A stretch of 64,000 nucleotides of DNA, taken from contig CM077149.1 of the NCBI GenBank assembly GCA_039583875.1, positions 155,710,249 to 155,774,248 of the forward strand, read 5' to 3'. The notes under the pieces were generated by a model. That model was not told where the DNA came from. It ran no database searches and saw nothing but the letters and a program-made list of their open reading frames with translations. Position 1 is the stretch's first letter. The number at the start of each line of letters is the position of its first letter. This document shows, piece by piece, positions 47,506 to 58,379 of this stretch. The stretch comes from Platanthera guangdongensis. Its lineage: Eukaryota; Streptophyta; Magnoliopsida; Asparagales; Orchidaceae. The position numbers and the translations under genes were made by a program.

Positions 47506-47579
47506 TCAAGTGCAAAGGAAACTGAAAGTGCGGGACGGAGGTCGAAGAAAACCTAGATATAAGGTTTTTAGAATATGAA

Positions 47580-47860
47580 CCGACAAACTCCGTTCGACGA
47601 AAAACAGAAATTCTTCGATCTGAGGTCGACGAAATATTTTATGTTCAAAAGAATTCATCGATCTCTGTCAGAAGAAGTGAAAACATTTCGTCGAGCTCCG
47701 TTCAACGAAAGTTTTCTGAAACAAATTTATCGATATCCGGTCGATAAAAATACTTCACTCACAGAGAGTTCGTCGAACTCCGTTCGACGAATTTCTCTAG
47801 AACTCTTCTCTTTTCGTCGATCTCCGTTCGACAAACTTTGAAAAATTTGTCGACCATAGA
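47580..47860. repeat. Palindrome array between pol and aORF of B
   Basis: Units such as TTCGTCGA-ACTCCGT-TCGACGAA at about 47768-47792, in the gap between the RNase H stop and the aORF start. Matches the array at 1935-2225 in C. Confidence 0.85.
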
Positions 47861-47866
47861 CAGAAT

Positions 47867-49988
47867 TTAAATCAAGGCTTCTCCATTTATCATACCAAGC
47901 TGATTTATGAAGAACAAATGGTTCCTCTCATCCAAAGGCTTGATGAAGATATCCGCTCTTTGCAAATCAGTGTATATATAGACAAGTTTAATTTTATTTT
48001 TATCTACACACTCTCTAATGAAGTGATGCCTAATGTCTATATGCTTAGTCCTACTGTGATGGACTGGATTTTGTGCTATGGATATATCACTTGTGTTGTC
48101 ACAAAGTAGAGTTGAATTATTTAAGTTGAACCAATAGTTCAGGAGTTGGTTTTGAATCCACAGCATTTGGGAACAGTAACTGCCAGCTGCTATGTATTCT
48201 GCTTCAGCAGTTGATGTAGACACAGATGACTGTTTCTTGCAAAACCAGGAGACTAATCTAGCACCAAGGAATTGGCATGTTACAGAGGTACTTTTTTTGT
48301 CTACTCTGCATCCAACAAAGTCAGCATCTGAGTATCCAGTTAACTCAAACTCCGACTCAGTTGGATACCCGAGTCCTAGACTAGGACAACTATTTATATA
48401 TCTCAAAATTCTTTTTAAGAAAACTAGATGAGATTCTTTAGGGTTCACGTGGAACCTAGCACAAAAATATGTAGCAAACATTATGTCAGGTTTGCTTGCT
48501 GTAAGGTATAGTTGAGACCCAACAATGCCCCTATATAATTTCTGATCAACAAGTTTCCCATGTTCATCAGAATCTATTACAACATTAGTGGTCATGAGTG
48601 TTTTCTTTGCTGAGGCATCAGCCATCCCAAACTTTTTGATAAGCTCTTTAGCATACTTAGTCTGGGATATGAAGATTCCATCAGGTAGCTGCTTCACTTG
48701 GAGACCAAGGAAGTAGGAGAGCTCGCCCATGCTACTCATTTCAAACTTTGAATGAATGAGGTCAGAAAACCTCTTGCATAGTTTGGAATTTGTAGACCCA
48801 AATATAATATCATCTACATAAATTTGTACTAATAAAATTTGATCCCTATGATGCCTAGTGAATAATGTCCTATCTACTATGCCTTTAGAAAATTTATGCT
48901 CTATCAAGAAGCTAACTAAAGTCTCATACCAAGCTCTTGGAGCTTGTTTTAAACCATAGAGAGCTTTATGCAATCTAAAGACATATGAGAGATGAGTTGG
49001 AGAGATGAAACCTGGAGGTTGTTCAATATAAACCTCTTCTTTGAGTTCTCCATTCAGAAAGGCACCCTTGACATCCATTTGAAAAACTTTGAATTTCTTG
49101 TAGGCAGCATAAGCAAGGAAAATCCTGATAGCTTCTAGCCTTGCAACAGGTGCAAAAGTCTGATCATAGTCAATGCCTTCTTCTTGCCTATAGCCTTGAG
49201 CAACAAGCTTTGCTTTATTCCTTATGATGACACCTTGGGCATCCATCTTGTTTCTATATACCCACTTAGTTCCAATGACTGGGTAGCATTTGGGTCTTGG
49301 AACTAAGTCCCAAACTCTACATCTCTCAAATTGATTGAGCTCCTCTTGCATTGCAATAATCCAGTGTGGATCTTGCTCTGCATCTTTGATGGATTAGGGC
49401 TCAATTTGAGATATGAAGCATGCATACATCAAATCTTGGTTGAGTTGATGCCTTGTCTGCACACCAACTGACATGTCTCCAATCACTTGAGATATGAGGT
49501 GATCTCTAAGTATGACAAAGTCAGTGGGTGGAGCTGGTTGTTCAACAGCCTGGGGAATAAATTCCTCTTGTGAAATTAAGTTAGCTGTTATTAGTTCATC
49601 ACTGATTACAGTGTCTTCTTCTTCACTTTCTTCAGCACCTTGTGGAGAAGGATGGCTAACTGCCTCATTGGTGAGGGTCAGCTCATTAAGCTTCTCACAC
49701 AAATTATGTTCCTGCAAAGATTCATTAGTAGAAGAAGTTTTCTCCTTGAAAAACATATTAGTCTCATCAAATGAAACATGGATAGACTCTTCAATTTTTA
49801 AGGTAGATTTGTTATACACCCTATAAGCCTTGCTAACTTCGGAATATCCAAGAAAAATTCTCATATCAGACTTGGCTTCAAACTTTCTAATGTGTTTCTT
49901 ATTGTTGTTGTGTATATAACATAAACATCCAAATTTTTTAAAGTAGTCTACTTTAGATTTCTTCCCTTTAAGTAGCTCATAAGGATTC
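47867..49988 (-). pseudogene. Element B pol: end of integrase, RT and RNase H
   Basis: RT and RNase H open from 49351 to 47867 without interruption: [27 protein letters not shown], catalytic [10 protein letters not shown] (about 48790-48820), RNase [26 protein letters not shown], ending [13 protein letters not shown]. Upstream (49394-49988) lies the integrase tail and linker ([30 protein letters not shown]) in an ORF that ends at a stop near 49394. The right side is cut at 49988 by element A. It is the best-preserved RT of the B/C family in this window. Confidence 0.92.
49984..49988. repeat. Target site duplication of A, left copy (GATTC)
   Basis: GATTC here and TATTC at 62104-62108 match at four of five bases. 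The reading frame of B continues across the pair, so these are most likely the duplication with one later mutation. Confidence 0.75.
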
Positions 49989-51503
49989 TGAAAGAGCAAC
50001 TAGATCTGATATACTCTAGAGGGGGGTGAATAAAGTATATGGTGCTTTAAAAACTTTTGCAAACTTTTACAACAATTGTTGTAATATGTGTGAGCAGGGA
50101 AGCAGAAATAAATCTAATTACAGTACTAAGCTATGCAAAAACTAAGCACAGAAAAAACAAGGCCAGAAACAAAAAGAAAGCAAGCCAAAACCAGATGACA
50201 CAAGGGAATATAGTGGTTCCCCAAACTTGGGTACATCCACTCTTCTACCACCCTAGGTAGGAATCCACTGCAGGATGAGTTGATCAGGTGTCCTGGGCAC
50301 CAATGAGCTTTTGATAAGGTGCTCAAAAAACAAAGCAGATTTTTTGATCAGGTGTCTTGCCACCAATGAGCTTTTGACAAGGTGCTCAAAAACCAGATTC
50401 AAACTTTTGAAGGGAGTTTGAAAAACCCTTTACAGAGTGGGGGTGAGAGAGTGATGACAGTCTTCTCTTTCTCAAACAACTGAGAAGACTATGTGGATTG
50501 ATGTCAAAGCTCCCCCTGAGTCCTTGAGATCTTCAGGAAGAAGAGCTTTGCTGAGGGTGATAGGCCTTCAAAGGTAGAACTCCAGCAATAGATGATTTCA
50601 GCAAGCTGAAATGTTGAGTGTCTGGAGTCTTGAATTGATGTTGGCCTTGAACACTTTGAGAGCTGAAGAGATCTGAAGATTTTTGAAAGCTTGATCTCTT
50701 TGATGAGTGTTCTTCAGAATTCTTTTAGACAGAAGATTTTTGAGTGTGTCTCTGTAATCAGTATTGTGTGTTCTCTGATTCTTGTTCTTGTTGATTCAAA
50801 AAACATTCTATCTTTTATTCTCTGTTCCAGAATAAAAAATCATTCTCTGTCAAGGATAGCCGTTGGTCTGCATTGATTGCATCCTTAATTGCATAATCTC
50901 TTCTGGAGGAAAGTCCACAGAATTATTCCTTGAAAAATCCCTTGAAACTTGGTCCAGAAGTAAATGAAAACGGGTAGCAAATCTCTGAATTAATTGCAGA
51001 ATAACTCCTGACTGATTTGAATTTGAATTCTGGAAGTTATCTGAAATCGTCGAACTGAGCTTTGCTATCGTCGAACTGAGCTCAGCGAACTGGAAAAATC
51101 AAGCAGCAAAATAATCGTCGATCTGAGCTCAAAGATCGTCGAACTGAGCTCAGAGATAAAGATCCAATGCAGAGTCAAAATCGTCGACCTGAGCTCACCG
51201 ATCGTCGAATAGAGTTCGACGATATTATGAAGTTGAGCTCAGCGATCGTCGAGTGGAGCTCGACGATCTGTCGAAGTTGAGCTAGATGATCGTCGATCGG
51301 AGTTCGACGAATCGTCGTGCTGAGCTCGACGATCAGACTTAGTCTCCAGACAAAAAAACTTGGTCTTCAGGGCAGCTTCCAATCCTAGACTTCTAACCCT
51401 TAGACTCAATTCTAATTGACCTATTAAGCTATACAGAAGGTCAAGCAAAGGTTCCTAGAGACATAGTGATCCTGACCCAAATTAGTAATAGGGTGTTCCA
51501 ACA
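49989..51503 (-). repeat. 3' LTR of element A (1515 bp)
   Basis: Edges TGAAAGAGCAAC and GTTCCAACA. Palindrome array in U3 (51046-51345), conserved hairpin at 50212-50241 and a terminus with CACCCCCCTCTAGAGTA (sense). No ORF of note. Confidence 0.96.
51046..51345. repeat. Palindrome array in the A 3' LTR (ATCGTCGA / TCGACGAT)
   Basis: Units of ATCGTCGA-N7-TCGACGAT, for example at about 51243-51268, and many half units (ATCGTCGAACTGAGCTC). The end base of the arm is A/T where B and C have T/A. The 5' LTR has the same array at 61646-61945. Confidence 0.88.
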
Positions 51504-51521
51504 ATCTCCCCCTATTTGGGT
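51504..51521 (-). promoter_or_regulatory. Polypurine tract of A
   Basis: The minus strand reads AACCCAAATAGGGGGAGAT directly before the 3' LTR start TGTTGGAACA. Same core as in B, C and F. Confidence 0.9.
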
Positions 51522-51614
51522 TAGGATTACTATTTACAGACTTAGGAAAATTAAAATAACATCATACAATCAGAAAAACATAAAAACAGCAGCTAGACAT
51601 TGCAGAAACATCAC

Positions 51615-51616
<2 letters not shown>

Positions 51617-51698
<82 letters not shown>
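51617..51698. repeat. (AT)41 microsatellite in A
   Basis: An uninterrupted 82-bp AT dinucleotide run between the aORF stop and the polypurine tract. Long perfect runs of this kind mutate quickly and are prone to assembly error. Confidence 0.97.
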
Positions 51699-51703
<5 letters not shown>

Positions 51704-51746
51704 CCAGATAGTAGTCAGAATTCACAGAAATTGTCACCTTACACTG

Positions 51747-54719
51747 TCACTTCTTCTCTTTGCCTTTAACCATTTTGATTTCTCTGTTTGGATTTAGAGC
51801 TTCCTTGTTGGACCTGGTGTCATCTGCTGCACCCAAGTAAGTTTGCTTTGAGGGCCTGGGAACCACAGCAGCAGGATGCAACTCCATATATCTGTCAGCA
51901 TCAAAGAATTTGCTGGAGCCATATTTCTCTAATTCCTTTTGTCTTTGCTCAGACATTGTAGAAATATTGGAAGTGTCTAATCCTTGATCTCTGGCTTTCT
52001 TAATCTGATCTAGTGCAGCCATTTCCTTCAACCTAGCAGTCCAAGCAGATGGATTATTCTCAGGGTCCTCAAAAGGTACAGGTGGTTCATACCTGTTGGA
52101 AGGATTATTTTGAGGAGGCCTGGCAGACACAGTTTCTTTTAGCTTGTAGGGGAAAGGACCTGATGATGTATCAGAAGAACCATGTCCTCCCCTGGAATAT
52201 GGGTGCTGCCTGAAATACTCTTTGGAATAAACTTGAAAATCTCTTTGATTACCCCTGTATCCTCCTCTCCTAGAATAAGAGCCCCTAGACTGGCCTTCCC
52301 TTTGGTAGGATCTGGCATGGGGTTGATAGGGAGCCTGGCTTCTAGCTGGGGCTTGACTTGCAGAGCTGCCACCTACACCTGCATCAAGAGGAGGTGGTGG
52401 AGGAGGATGAGGGTGCTGGAACTGGGAGGAGCCCTTCTCATACTTTCTCTTCTTCTTCATGGCTTTCAGCTGATTTTTAGAATATTGCATCCAATGTTCT
52501 GTGATTGGGCAGTTATGCAGAATGTAATAAGGAATATCATTATCATCCTTGACTTTTGCAGGAGGGACCCTTTTCATTGCCTTGCTCCTAGCCTTCCTTT
52601 TCCTTGCAATAGTGGCAGAAGAGTCATCAGAGTCTGTCTTGAACTCATCAGATGCAGAACTCTGGTCATCATATAGAGCATCATTTTTCTTCATCAATTC
52701 TTTCTTCAGCTGAATAGCAGCAGATATAGGAGGTGAAGCAGGAACAACAACAGCAGCAACTGTAGCAGTCTCACTCACAGCAGTAATAACATCAAAATCT
52801 GCAGTAGGCTCAAAAGAAGTGGCCTCTGTCATCAGAAGATCCTTGGAAATTGGCTCATCAGAAGCAATTGGGATTTCAGCAGCAGTGTGAACAATCTCAG
52901 CAGTATCAACAATTTCAGAAGCAGAGTCAGTGTTTTCTTTATCAACAGCAGCAGCATCAACTTCAGTAGCAGCAATCACTGAATGTACAAATGCAGAGAT
53001 AATGCTAGGGTCACAGCAAGAGACAGGCACCAGTGCCTTGGACAAATCTTCTGGGGGCTGGATAGCATTAACCTCTGGGAGATAGCTGAAGAAGGCAGGA
53101 TCAAAGGCAGAAAGCAAAGACCTTAGGTCTATTGCAAGAACTGCAGTAGGAGCCTGACATTCTGGAGGCACAGCAACAGTGGCAGAAGAGGCAGCAGACA
53201 CAGAAACATCAGCAGCAGCAGCAGTATCATCAGCAGCAGGAGCAGAAACAGCAGAAACAGCACAAACAGCAACAGTATGAAGGCTTGCTTCATATGGCAT
53301 CTCCCCCAGTCTAGATGCAGATACATCTGTATTAAGGCAAACTGCTGGTGGTGCTGCCTGAGGAAGGAGGGAGGAAAGCCTGACAGAGAGGGCTGCCACT
53401 GACAAGTGTAGAGGAGCCAATGAGGTCTCTAAGAGTAGAGAGAGCCTGGGGGCAATTAGCTCATACAACTTGTCAGCTAGGGCTGAGAGGTCTACTTGCT
53501 CAATAACAGGAGCAGAGGTAGAGGGAATAGGGATTGCTGAGGATGCTGGAAGTGGAGGGCTGGTGAGTGGAATGGATGGCTCAGGTGTTGGGATGGTGGA
53601 AATGGAGGACAAGGTGATGGATATGGATGGGGTGAAAGTTGGTTGGTCAATGATATGGTGAAGGAGATCTTGGAATGAAGTTGAGGAGGAGGGTAATTCT
53701 GGAGGAGAGGATGGGGAATCATCCATATAGGAGTCATCCAGGAGGGTGAAGGATGGAATGGATGGTGATGATGTGATATCTGGTGGAGGTAGAATGGGTG
53801 CTGGAGATGGAGTTGAGGTTGGAGATGGGCTGGATATGGTAATGGTGGATGAAGCTGGAATGGTGGAAGGTAGAGGAAGGGTTGGAAGTGGAGGAGGAGA
53901 GGAGGCAGCAACAGCAACAGCCAGGTCATCTGCAGCAGCAGAGACCTGTGGGGGAGTGACTCTTTGAGTCCTGGTGCCTGAAGGAGCACTTGAGGAGGGC
54001 CTGCCAGGCTTGCTGATTTGCCTGTCCCACTTGCCAAAGAGGGCACAGGTGAGTCTCTTGGAGGCATTTATGTGTACTCCAGAGGAGACCAGCAAGGCAG
54101 GGCACCTGTTCTGCAGGAAGATTCCAAGAATCCTTCCAAAGTTAACAAAAGTTTTGTTTATCTTCTTCTTGATTAGGTCAAAGAAGACCTCTCCCCAGTT
54201 TAAACTTTTCTTATCCACCAGAGCTCCCATGAGGCAGAGCTGGTATCTGGATATTGTATCATGAGCAGAGTGCTTTGCCAGCAGCACTTTTCCTACTACA
54301 TCTGCCAGGAATCTGTATTCAACAGATAGATTCCTCTTGAATAGCTTGCTAGGGTTTCCCTCTGGATGACCCATCCTGGCAAGCATGTCAGAAAACTCCT
54401 CCCCAGATAACTCAGCAGATTCTTCTCCATTTCTCAGTCCAAAAACCTCTGTTAAAACTGTGGGGGTCAAAGGTACCTGAGTTCCAGCAATGGACCCAAC
54501 TATTGTGGAGTTGTCTTGATTATGAGCTGTATAGACCCACTCCTTGATCTCTTCTGAAGCCAGCTTGATTCTAGTGGTCATGAGTGCAGACAGGTTCTGA
54601 TCCTTGAATAAATCCAGTATATCTTGGAAAATTTGATCAGTGGTATTGAAAGATTCCATATCAATGTCGAATCCAGCATCGAACTTCATTGCGGCTAGAA
54701 CTGCAACCGACACAGCCAT
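51747..54719 (-). CDS. Element A accessory ORF (aORF), intact, 990 aa
   Basis: The only unbroken aORF here. ATG 54719 is chosen because it follows the acceptor-like CAG at 54725-54727 and aligns with the starts in B and C. Residues 1-235: conserved N-terminal domain (FLADVVGKVLLAK, FGRILGIFL, RLTCALFGKWDR). About 236-400: Ser/Pro/Thr-rich, probably disordered. About 425-470: amphipathic helix (LADKLYELIAPRLSLLL). About 490-700: Ala/Val and acidic. About 700-775: basic clusters RKRKARSKAMKR and KKKRKYEK, likely nuclear localisation signals, with IPYYILHN. About 790-870: Arg/Gly/Tyr-rich (RGSYSRRGGYRGNQRDF), like an RGG RNA-binding stretch. About 885-990: conserved C-terminal domain (PVPFEDPE to NPNREIKM). 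No signal peptide or membrane helix, so an envelope role looks unlikely. A nuclear, nucleic-acid-binding role is inferred; the function is unknown. Confidence 0.9.
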   Translation of the reverse strand: MAVSVAVLAAMKFDAGFDIDMESFNTTDQIFQDILDLFKDQNLSALMTTRIKLASEEIKEWVYTAHNQDNSTIVGSIAGTQVPLTPTVLTEVFGLRNGEESAELSGEEFSDMLARMGHPEGNPSKLFKRNLSVEYRFLADVVGKVLLAKHSAHDTISRYQLCLMGALVDKKSLNWGEVFFDLIKKKINKTFVNFGRILGIFLQNRCPALLVSSGVHINASKRLTCALFGKWDRQISKPGRPSSSAPSGTRTQRVTPPQVSAAADDLAVAVAASSPPPLPTLPLPSTIPASSTITISSPSPTSTPSPAPILPPPDITSSPSIPSFTLLDDSYMDDSPSSPPELPSSSTSFQDLLHHIIDQPTFTPSISITLSSISTIPTPEPSIPLTSPPLPASSAIPIPSTSAPVIEQVDLSALADKLYELIAPRLSLLLETSLAPLHLSVAALSVRLSSLLPQAAPPAVCLNTDVSASRLGEMPYEASLHTVAVCAVSAVSAPAADDTAAAADVSVSAASSATVAVPPECQAPTAVLAIDLRSLLSAFDPAFFSYLPEVNAIQPPEDLSKALVPVSCCDPSIISAFVHSVIAATEVDAAAVDKENTDSASEIVDTAEIVHTAAEIPIASDEPISKDLLMTEATSFEPTADFDVITAVSETATVAAVVVPASPPISAAIQLKKELMKKNDALYDDQSSASDEFKTDSDDSSATIARKRKARSKAMKRVPPAKVKDDNDIPYYILHNCPITEHWMQYSKNQLKAMKKKRKYEKGSSQFQHPHPPPPPPLDAGVGGSSASQAPARSQAPYQPHARSYQREGQSRGSYSRRGGYRGNQRDFQVYSKEYFRQHPYSRGGHGSSDTSSGPFPYKLKETVSARPPQNNPSNRYEPPVPFEDPENNPSAWTARLKEMAALDQIKKARDQGLDTSNISTMSEQRQKELEKYGSSKFFDADRYMELHPAAVVPRPSKQTYLGAADDTRSNKEALNPNREIKMVKGKEKK
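53298..53309 (-). promoter_or_regulatory. Internal polypurine tract in the A aORF
   Basis: The minus strand reads CTGGGGGAGATG, encoding Leu-Gly-Glu-Met, at the position matching the tracts at 3779-3789 (C) and 46032-46043 (B). Possibly a central plus-strand primer. Confidence 0.5.
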
Positions 54720-54724
54720 TGTAC

Positions 54725-54745
54725 CTGCAAAATTCAACAAACAAA
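54725..54745 (-). promoter_or_regulatory. Probable 3' splice acceptor before the aORF of A
   Basis: The minus strand has TTTGTTTGTTGAATTTTGCAG, then GTACAATGG; the ATG lies only a few bases past the acceptor. Shared in place with B and C. Confidence 0.6.
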
Positions 54746-54844
54746 ACGACCAAGCGTAGAACTGTTTGGAGGGAAAGAAAAACCTTGCAGAGAAATCGAA
54801 AGCGCAAGAGAGAACGACGGCGAAAAATGAGTTTTATATTAGGG

Positions 54845-55140
54845 TTCGACGCAGAATTGGAAAGATCGTTGAACTCAGTTCGACGATCGAGGCTTCTAAA
54901 GGAATCTGAAGAGTTTTCAACATCGTTGATCTCCGTTCGACGATATTGGAGAGCGTCGAGCTCCGTTCGACGATCGTGCAGAGAACAAGATCGTCGAGCG
55001 CCGTTCGACGATCGTTGACCGAAGGAGATAGTTCATACTATCTGAGAGGCGCTGAACTCAGTTCGACGATTTTTGGAAGTCGTCGATCCCCGTTCGACGA
55101 TCTTGGGGCAAATCGTCGAGCGTAGTTCAGAGATCAGAAA
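54845..55140. repeat. Palindrome array between pol and aORF of A
   Basis: Units such as ATCGTCGA-GCGCCGT-TCGACGAT at about 54990-55012 and GTTCGACGATCG half units. Same motif as in the A LTRs, placed as in B, C and F. Confidence 0.88.
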
Positions 55141-55214
55141 AATTTCTAGACACTAAGGAAAATCAGAATGTTTGCCTAGTCTTGGTCAATTTTTGGCTTT
55201 CAAGATCTTGGATG

Positions 55215-58200
55215 TTATTTAAGGCTTCCTCCATCTAACATTCCTAACTGATTTAGGAAGAAGGTGTGTTTCTTTTCATCCAAAGGCTTGGTGAAAATAT
55301 CTCCCCTTTGTAAATCAGTTGGGATATATTGTAATTCAATTTTATTCTTTTCAACATTATCCCTTAAGAAATGATGCATAATCTCTATATGTTTTGTCCT
55401 ACTATGGAGGACTGGATTTTGAGCTATGGAAATAGCACTTGTGTTATCACAAAAGATTTTAGACTTCTCTAAGTTGTAACCATAGTCTAGGAGTTGATTT
55501 TGGATCCACAAAATTTGTGAACAACAACTGCCTGCAGCCATATATTCAGCTTCAGCAGTTGAAGTTGACACAGATGTTTGTTTCTTACAAAACCAAGAGA
55601 CAAGTCTGTCACCAAGGAACTAACAAGTTCCACTGGTGCTTTTCCTGTCAATTCTGCATCCAGCATAATCAGCATCAGAGAATCCAGTTAACCCAAATGC
55701 TGAATCTTTTGGATACCAGAGACCTAGATTTGGACAACTTTTAACATACCTGAGAATCCTCTTTACTAATGTTAGATGTGACTCTCTAGGGCTTACTTGG
55801 AACCTAGCAAATATACATGTAGCAAACATTATATCTGGTCTACTAGCTGTAAGATACAGTAAAGAGCCAATCATTGCTCTATATGTTGTCTGATCAACAG
55901 GTTTCCCATGTTCATCAACATCCAATACAACATTGGTAGGCATGGGTGTTTTCATACAAGATGCCTCAGACATACCAAATTTCTTAACCAGTTCATTAGC
56001 ATATTTGGTTTGAGAAATAAAGATGCCTTCAGCATGTTGTTTGACTTGCAATCATAGGAAAAAGGATAGCTCACCCATGCTACTCATCTCAAATTTAGAG
56101 TGCATTAGGTTAGAAAACCTTCTGCACAATTTTGAGTCAGTAGAACCAAAAATGATATCGTCTACATAAATTTGCACTAGTAGGGTATGAGACTTATGGG
56201 TTCTAATAAAAAGAGTTTGGTCTACTCTACCCCTAATAAAACCATTTTCCAAGAGAAAGCATGCTAGGGTCTCATACCATGCTCTAGGAGCTTGCTTGAG
56301 ACCATATAATGCTTTGTTTAGTCTAAAAACATAATCAGGAAGAGTTGGAGAGATAAAACCTGGAGGTTGTCTGACATAGACTTCCTCTTTGATGTCTCCA
56401 TTTAAGAAGGCACTTTTGACATCCATCTGATAAACCTTGAAGCCTTTATGAGCTGCATAAGCTAGAAATATCCTGATGGCTTCCAATCTTGCAACATGTG
56501 CAAAAGTCTGGTCGTAGTCAATTCCTTCTTCTTGAGAATATCCCTGAGCAACTAGCCTTGCCTTGTTCCTTATAATTACTCCTTGGTCATCCAGTTTGTT
56601 TCTGAATACCCATTTTGTTCCAACAATGGAATGATCCTTAGGCTTTGACACTAGTTCCCATACTTTGTTCCTCTCAAATTGATGCAATTCCTCTTGCATT
56701 GCAATGATCCAATGTGGATCTTGCTCTGCATCTTGAATGGACTGAGGTTCAATTTGAGATAGGAAGCAGGTGTGCAACAGGTTTTGGTTGACCTGATTTC
56801 TGGTTTGCACACCAGCTGAGATTTCTCCAATTATTTGGGAAATTGGATGGTCTCTTGATGTTACTAAATCAACAGGGGGTGTTGATTGTTCACCAACCTG
56901 TGTTGTTGTTTCCTCTTGTGGTACAACAACTGGCTCTTCAGGTTGTGCTTCAATGTGTGGAGCATTTCCTTCATCCTCACTGCTTTCATCCTCTTGAGCA
57001 ACCTGTAACTTGTTCATATCTTCAACTAGAGAGTGTTCCTGCAAAGGTTCTATGGTAGAAGAAATCTTCTCCTTGAAAGACATGTTAGTTTCATCAAAAG
57101 AAATATGAACAGATTCCTCAATTTTCAAAGATGATTTATTATAGACCCTATAGGCCTTGCTGATCATGGAGTATCCCAGAAACACTCCTTCATCAGCTTT
57201 GGCTTGAAATTTTGCTAGATATTTCTTGTCATTATTGTGAATGTAGCAAATACAACCAAAAATTCTAAAATAGTCAACTTTAGGTTTCTTCCCTTTGAGT
57301 AATTCATAGGGAGTCTTTCCCTTTAGTTTATGTATCAGGCTTCTGTTCAGCACATAGTTGGAGGTGTTCATTGCCTCTGCCCAAAAGGATAGAGGTAGAT
57401 GAGCATCTGACAACAATGTAGTGGCAGATTCAATAAGGGTTCTATTTTTCCTTTCAGCTACCCCATTTTGTTGAGGAGTTCTAGGAGCTGAGAAAGTATG
57501 TCTGATCCCTTCACTCTGACAGAACTCTTGCATAAGAAGAGAATCAAACTCTGTCCCATGATCACTTCTGATCAGGGCAATGTGAGTATTGAACTCAATC
57601 TGTATGCATTTGAGAAACTCTGTCAGACACTTAAAGTTATCAGACTTCTTCCTTAGAAAGAACACCCAAGTGAATCTAGAGAAGTCATCTACAATTACTA
57701 AGGTGTAGGATTTCCCTCCTAGGCTTTGTACTGTGATGGGTCCAAATAGATCCATGTGTAACAGATACAATATCCTAGGTGAATCACTCTTATTAAGTGA
57801 CTTAAAACTATTTTTAGTTTGCTTGCCTAATTGACAAGCCCTGCAGAGTCCTTCCTTCTTGTAGGGGCCAGAAGGTAGTCCTCTAACAAGGTTGTCCTTG
57901 GAGAGCCTAGCAATAGTTCTAAGGTTTAGGTGTCCTAGTCTCTTATGCCATAAAACATTTGGTCTACAGACAGAGTTAAACAGGCAAATATCTACATCAG
58001 TTGAAAGAAAGTCTACTAGATAGATGTTACCTTTCCTTTTACCTGTCAACACAGTTGTGTTGTCCTCTGACTTGATTCTGCATAAGGTGTTGCTGAAGGT
58101 CACCTGGTAGCCTTCATCACATAGCTGACTGATGCTGATTAGGTTGTGCTTCAGTCCTTCCACATAAGCTACCTTCTTGAAGGTTACTGAACCAATCTGG

Positions 58201-58379
58201 ACTGCACCATATCCTTTAGTTTGTCCAAAGTTGGAATCACCAAAGATAACTTTGGGTCCAAGCTTGGCTCTAAAGGAAGTGAGGTTGTCCTTGTTCCCTG
58301 TCATGTGCTTAGAGCACCCACTATCCAAATACCATTGCTGGTTAGATGTTGGATAGGTCTTCACCTGCACAAAAACAAT
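55215..58379 (-). pseudogene. Element A pol: protease, integrase, RT, RNase H (two stops)
   Basis: Single frame of about 1050 codons opening right after the gag stop. Protease [13 protein letters not shown], pre-integrase zinc site WHKRLGHLN ... CRACQLGK, integrase core D (LLHMDLFGP), D (IRSDHGTEF), E (NGVAERKNR), then the linker, RT with [12 protein letters not shown], an altered FAHVARLE (usually FAPVARLE), [10 protein letters not shown] (about 56150-56180), RNase H GFSDADYAGC, STAEAEY, CDNTSAIS, end LNQLGMLDGG. Premature stops: TGA at 56052-56054 inside the conserved FFLGLQ and TAG near 55620 in TCQFLG. There is no frameshift, so the element decayed only by point changes. Confidence 0.93.

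Noticed and set aside
51600..51797. Ile/Tyr repeat ORF
   Set aside because: Produced by the (AT)41 microsatellite.
51747..54719. aORF as a retroviral-type envelope gene
   Set aside because: The position fits, but no signal peptide, clear membrane helix or furin-like site is visible, and nuclear-type basic clusters are present in all four copies.
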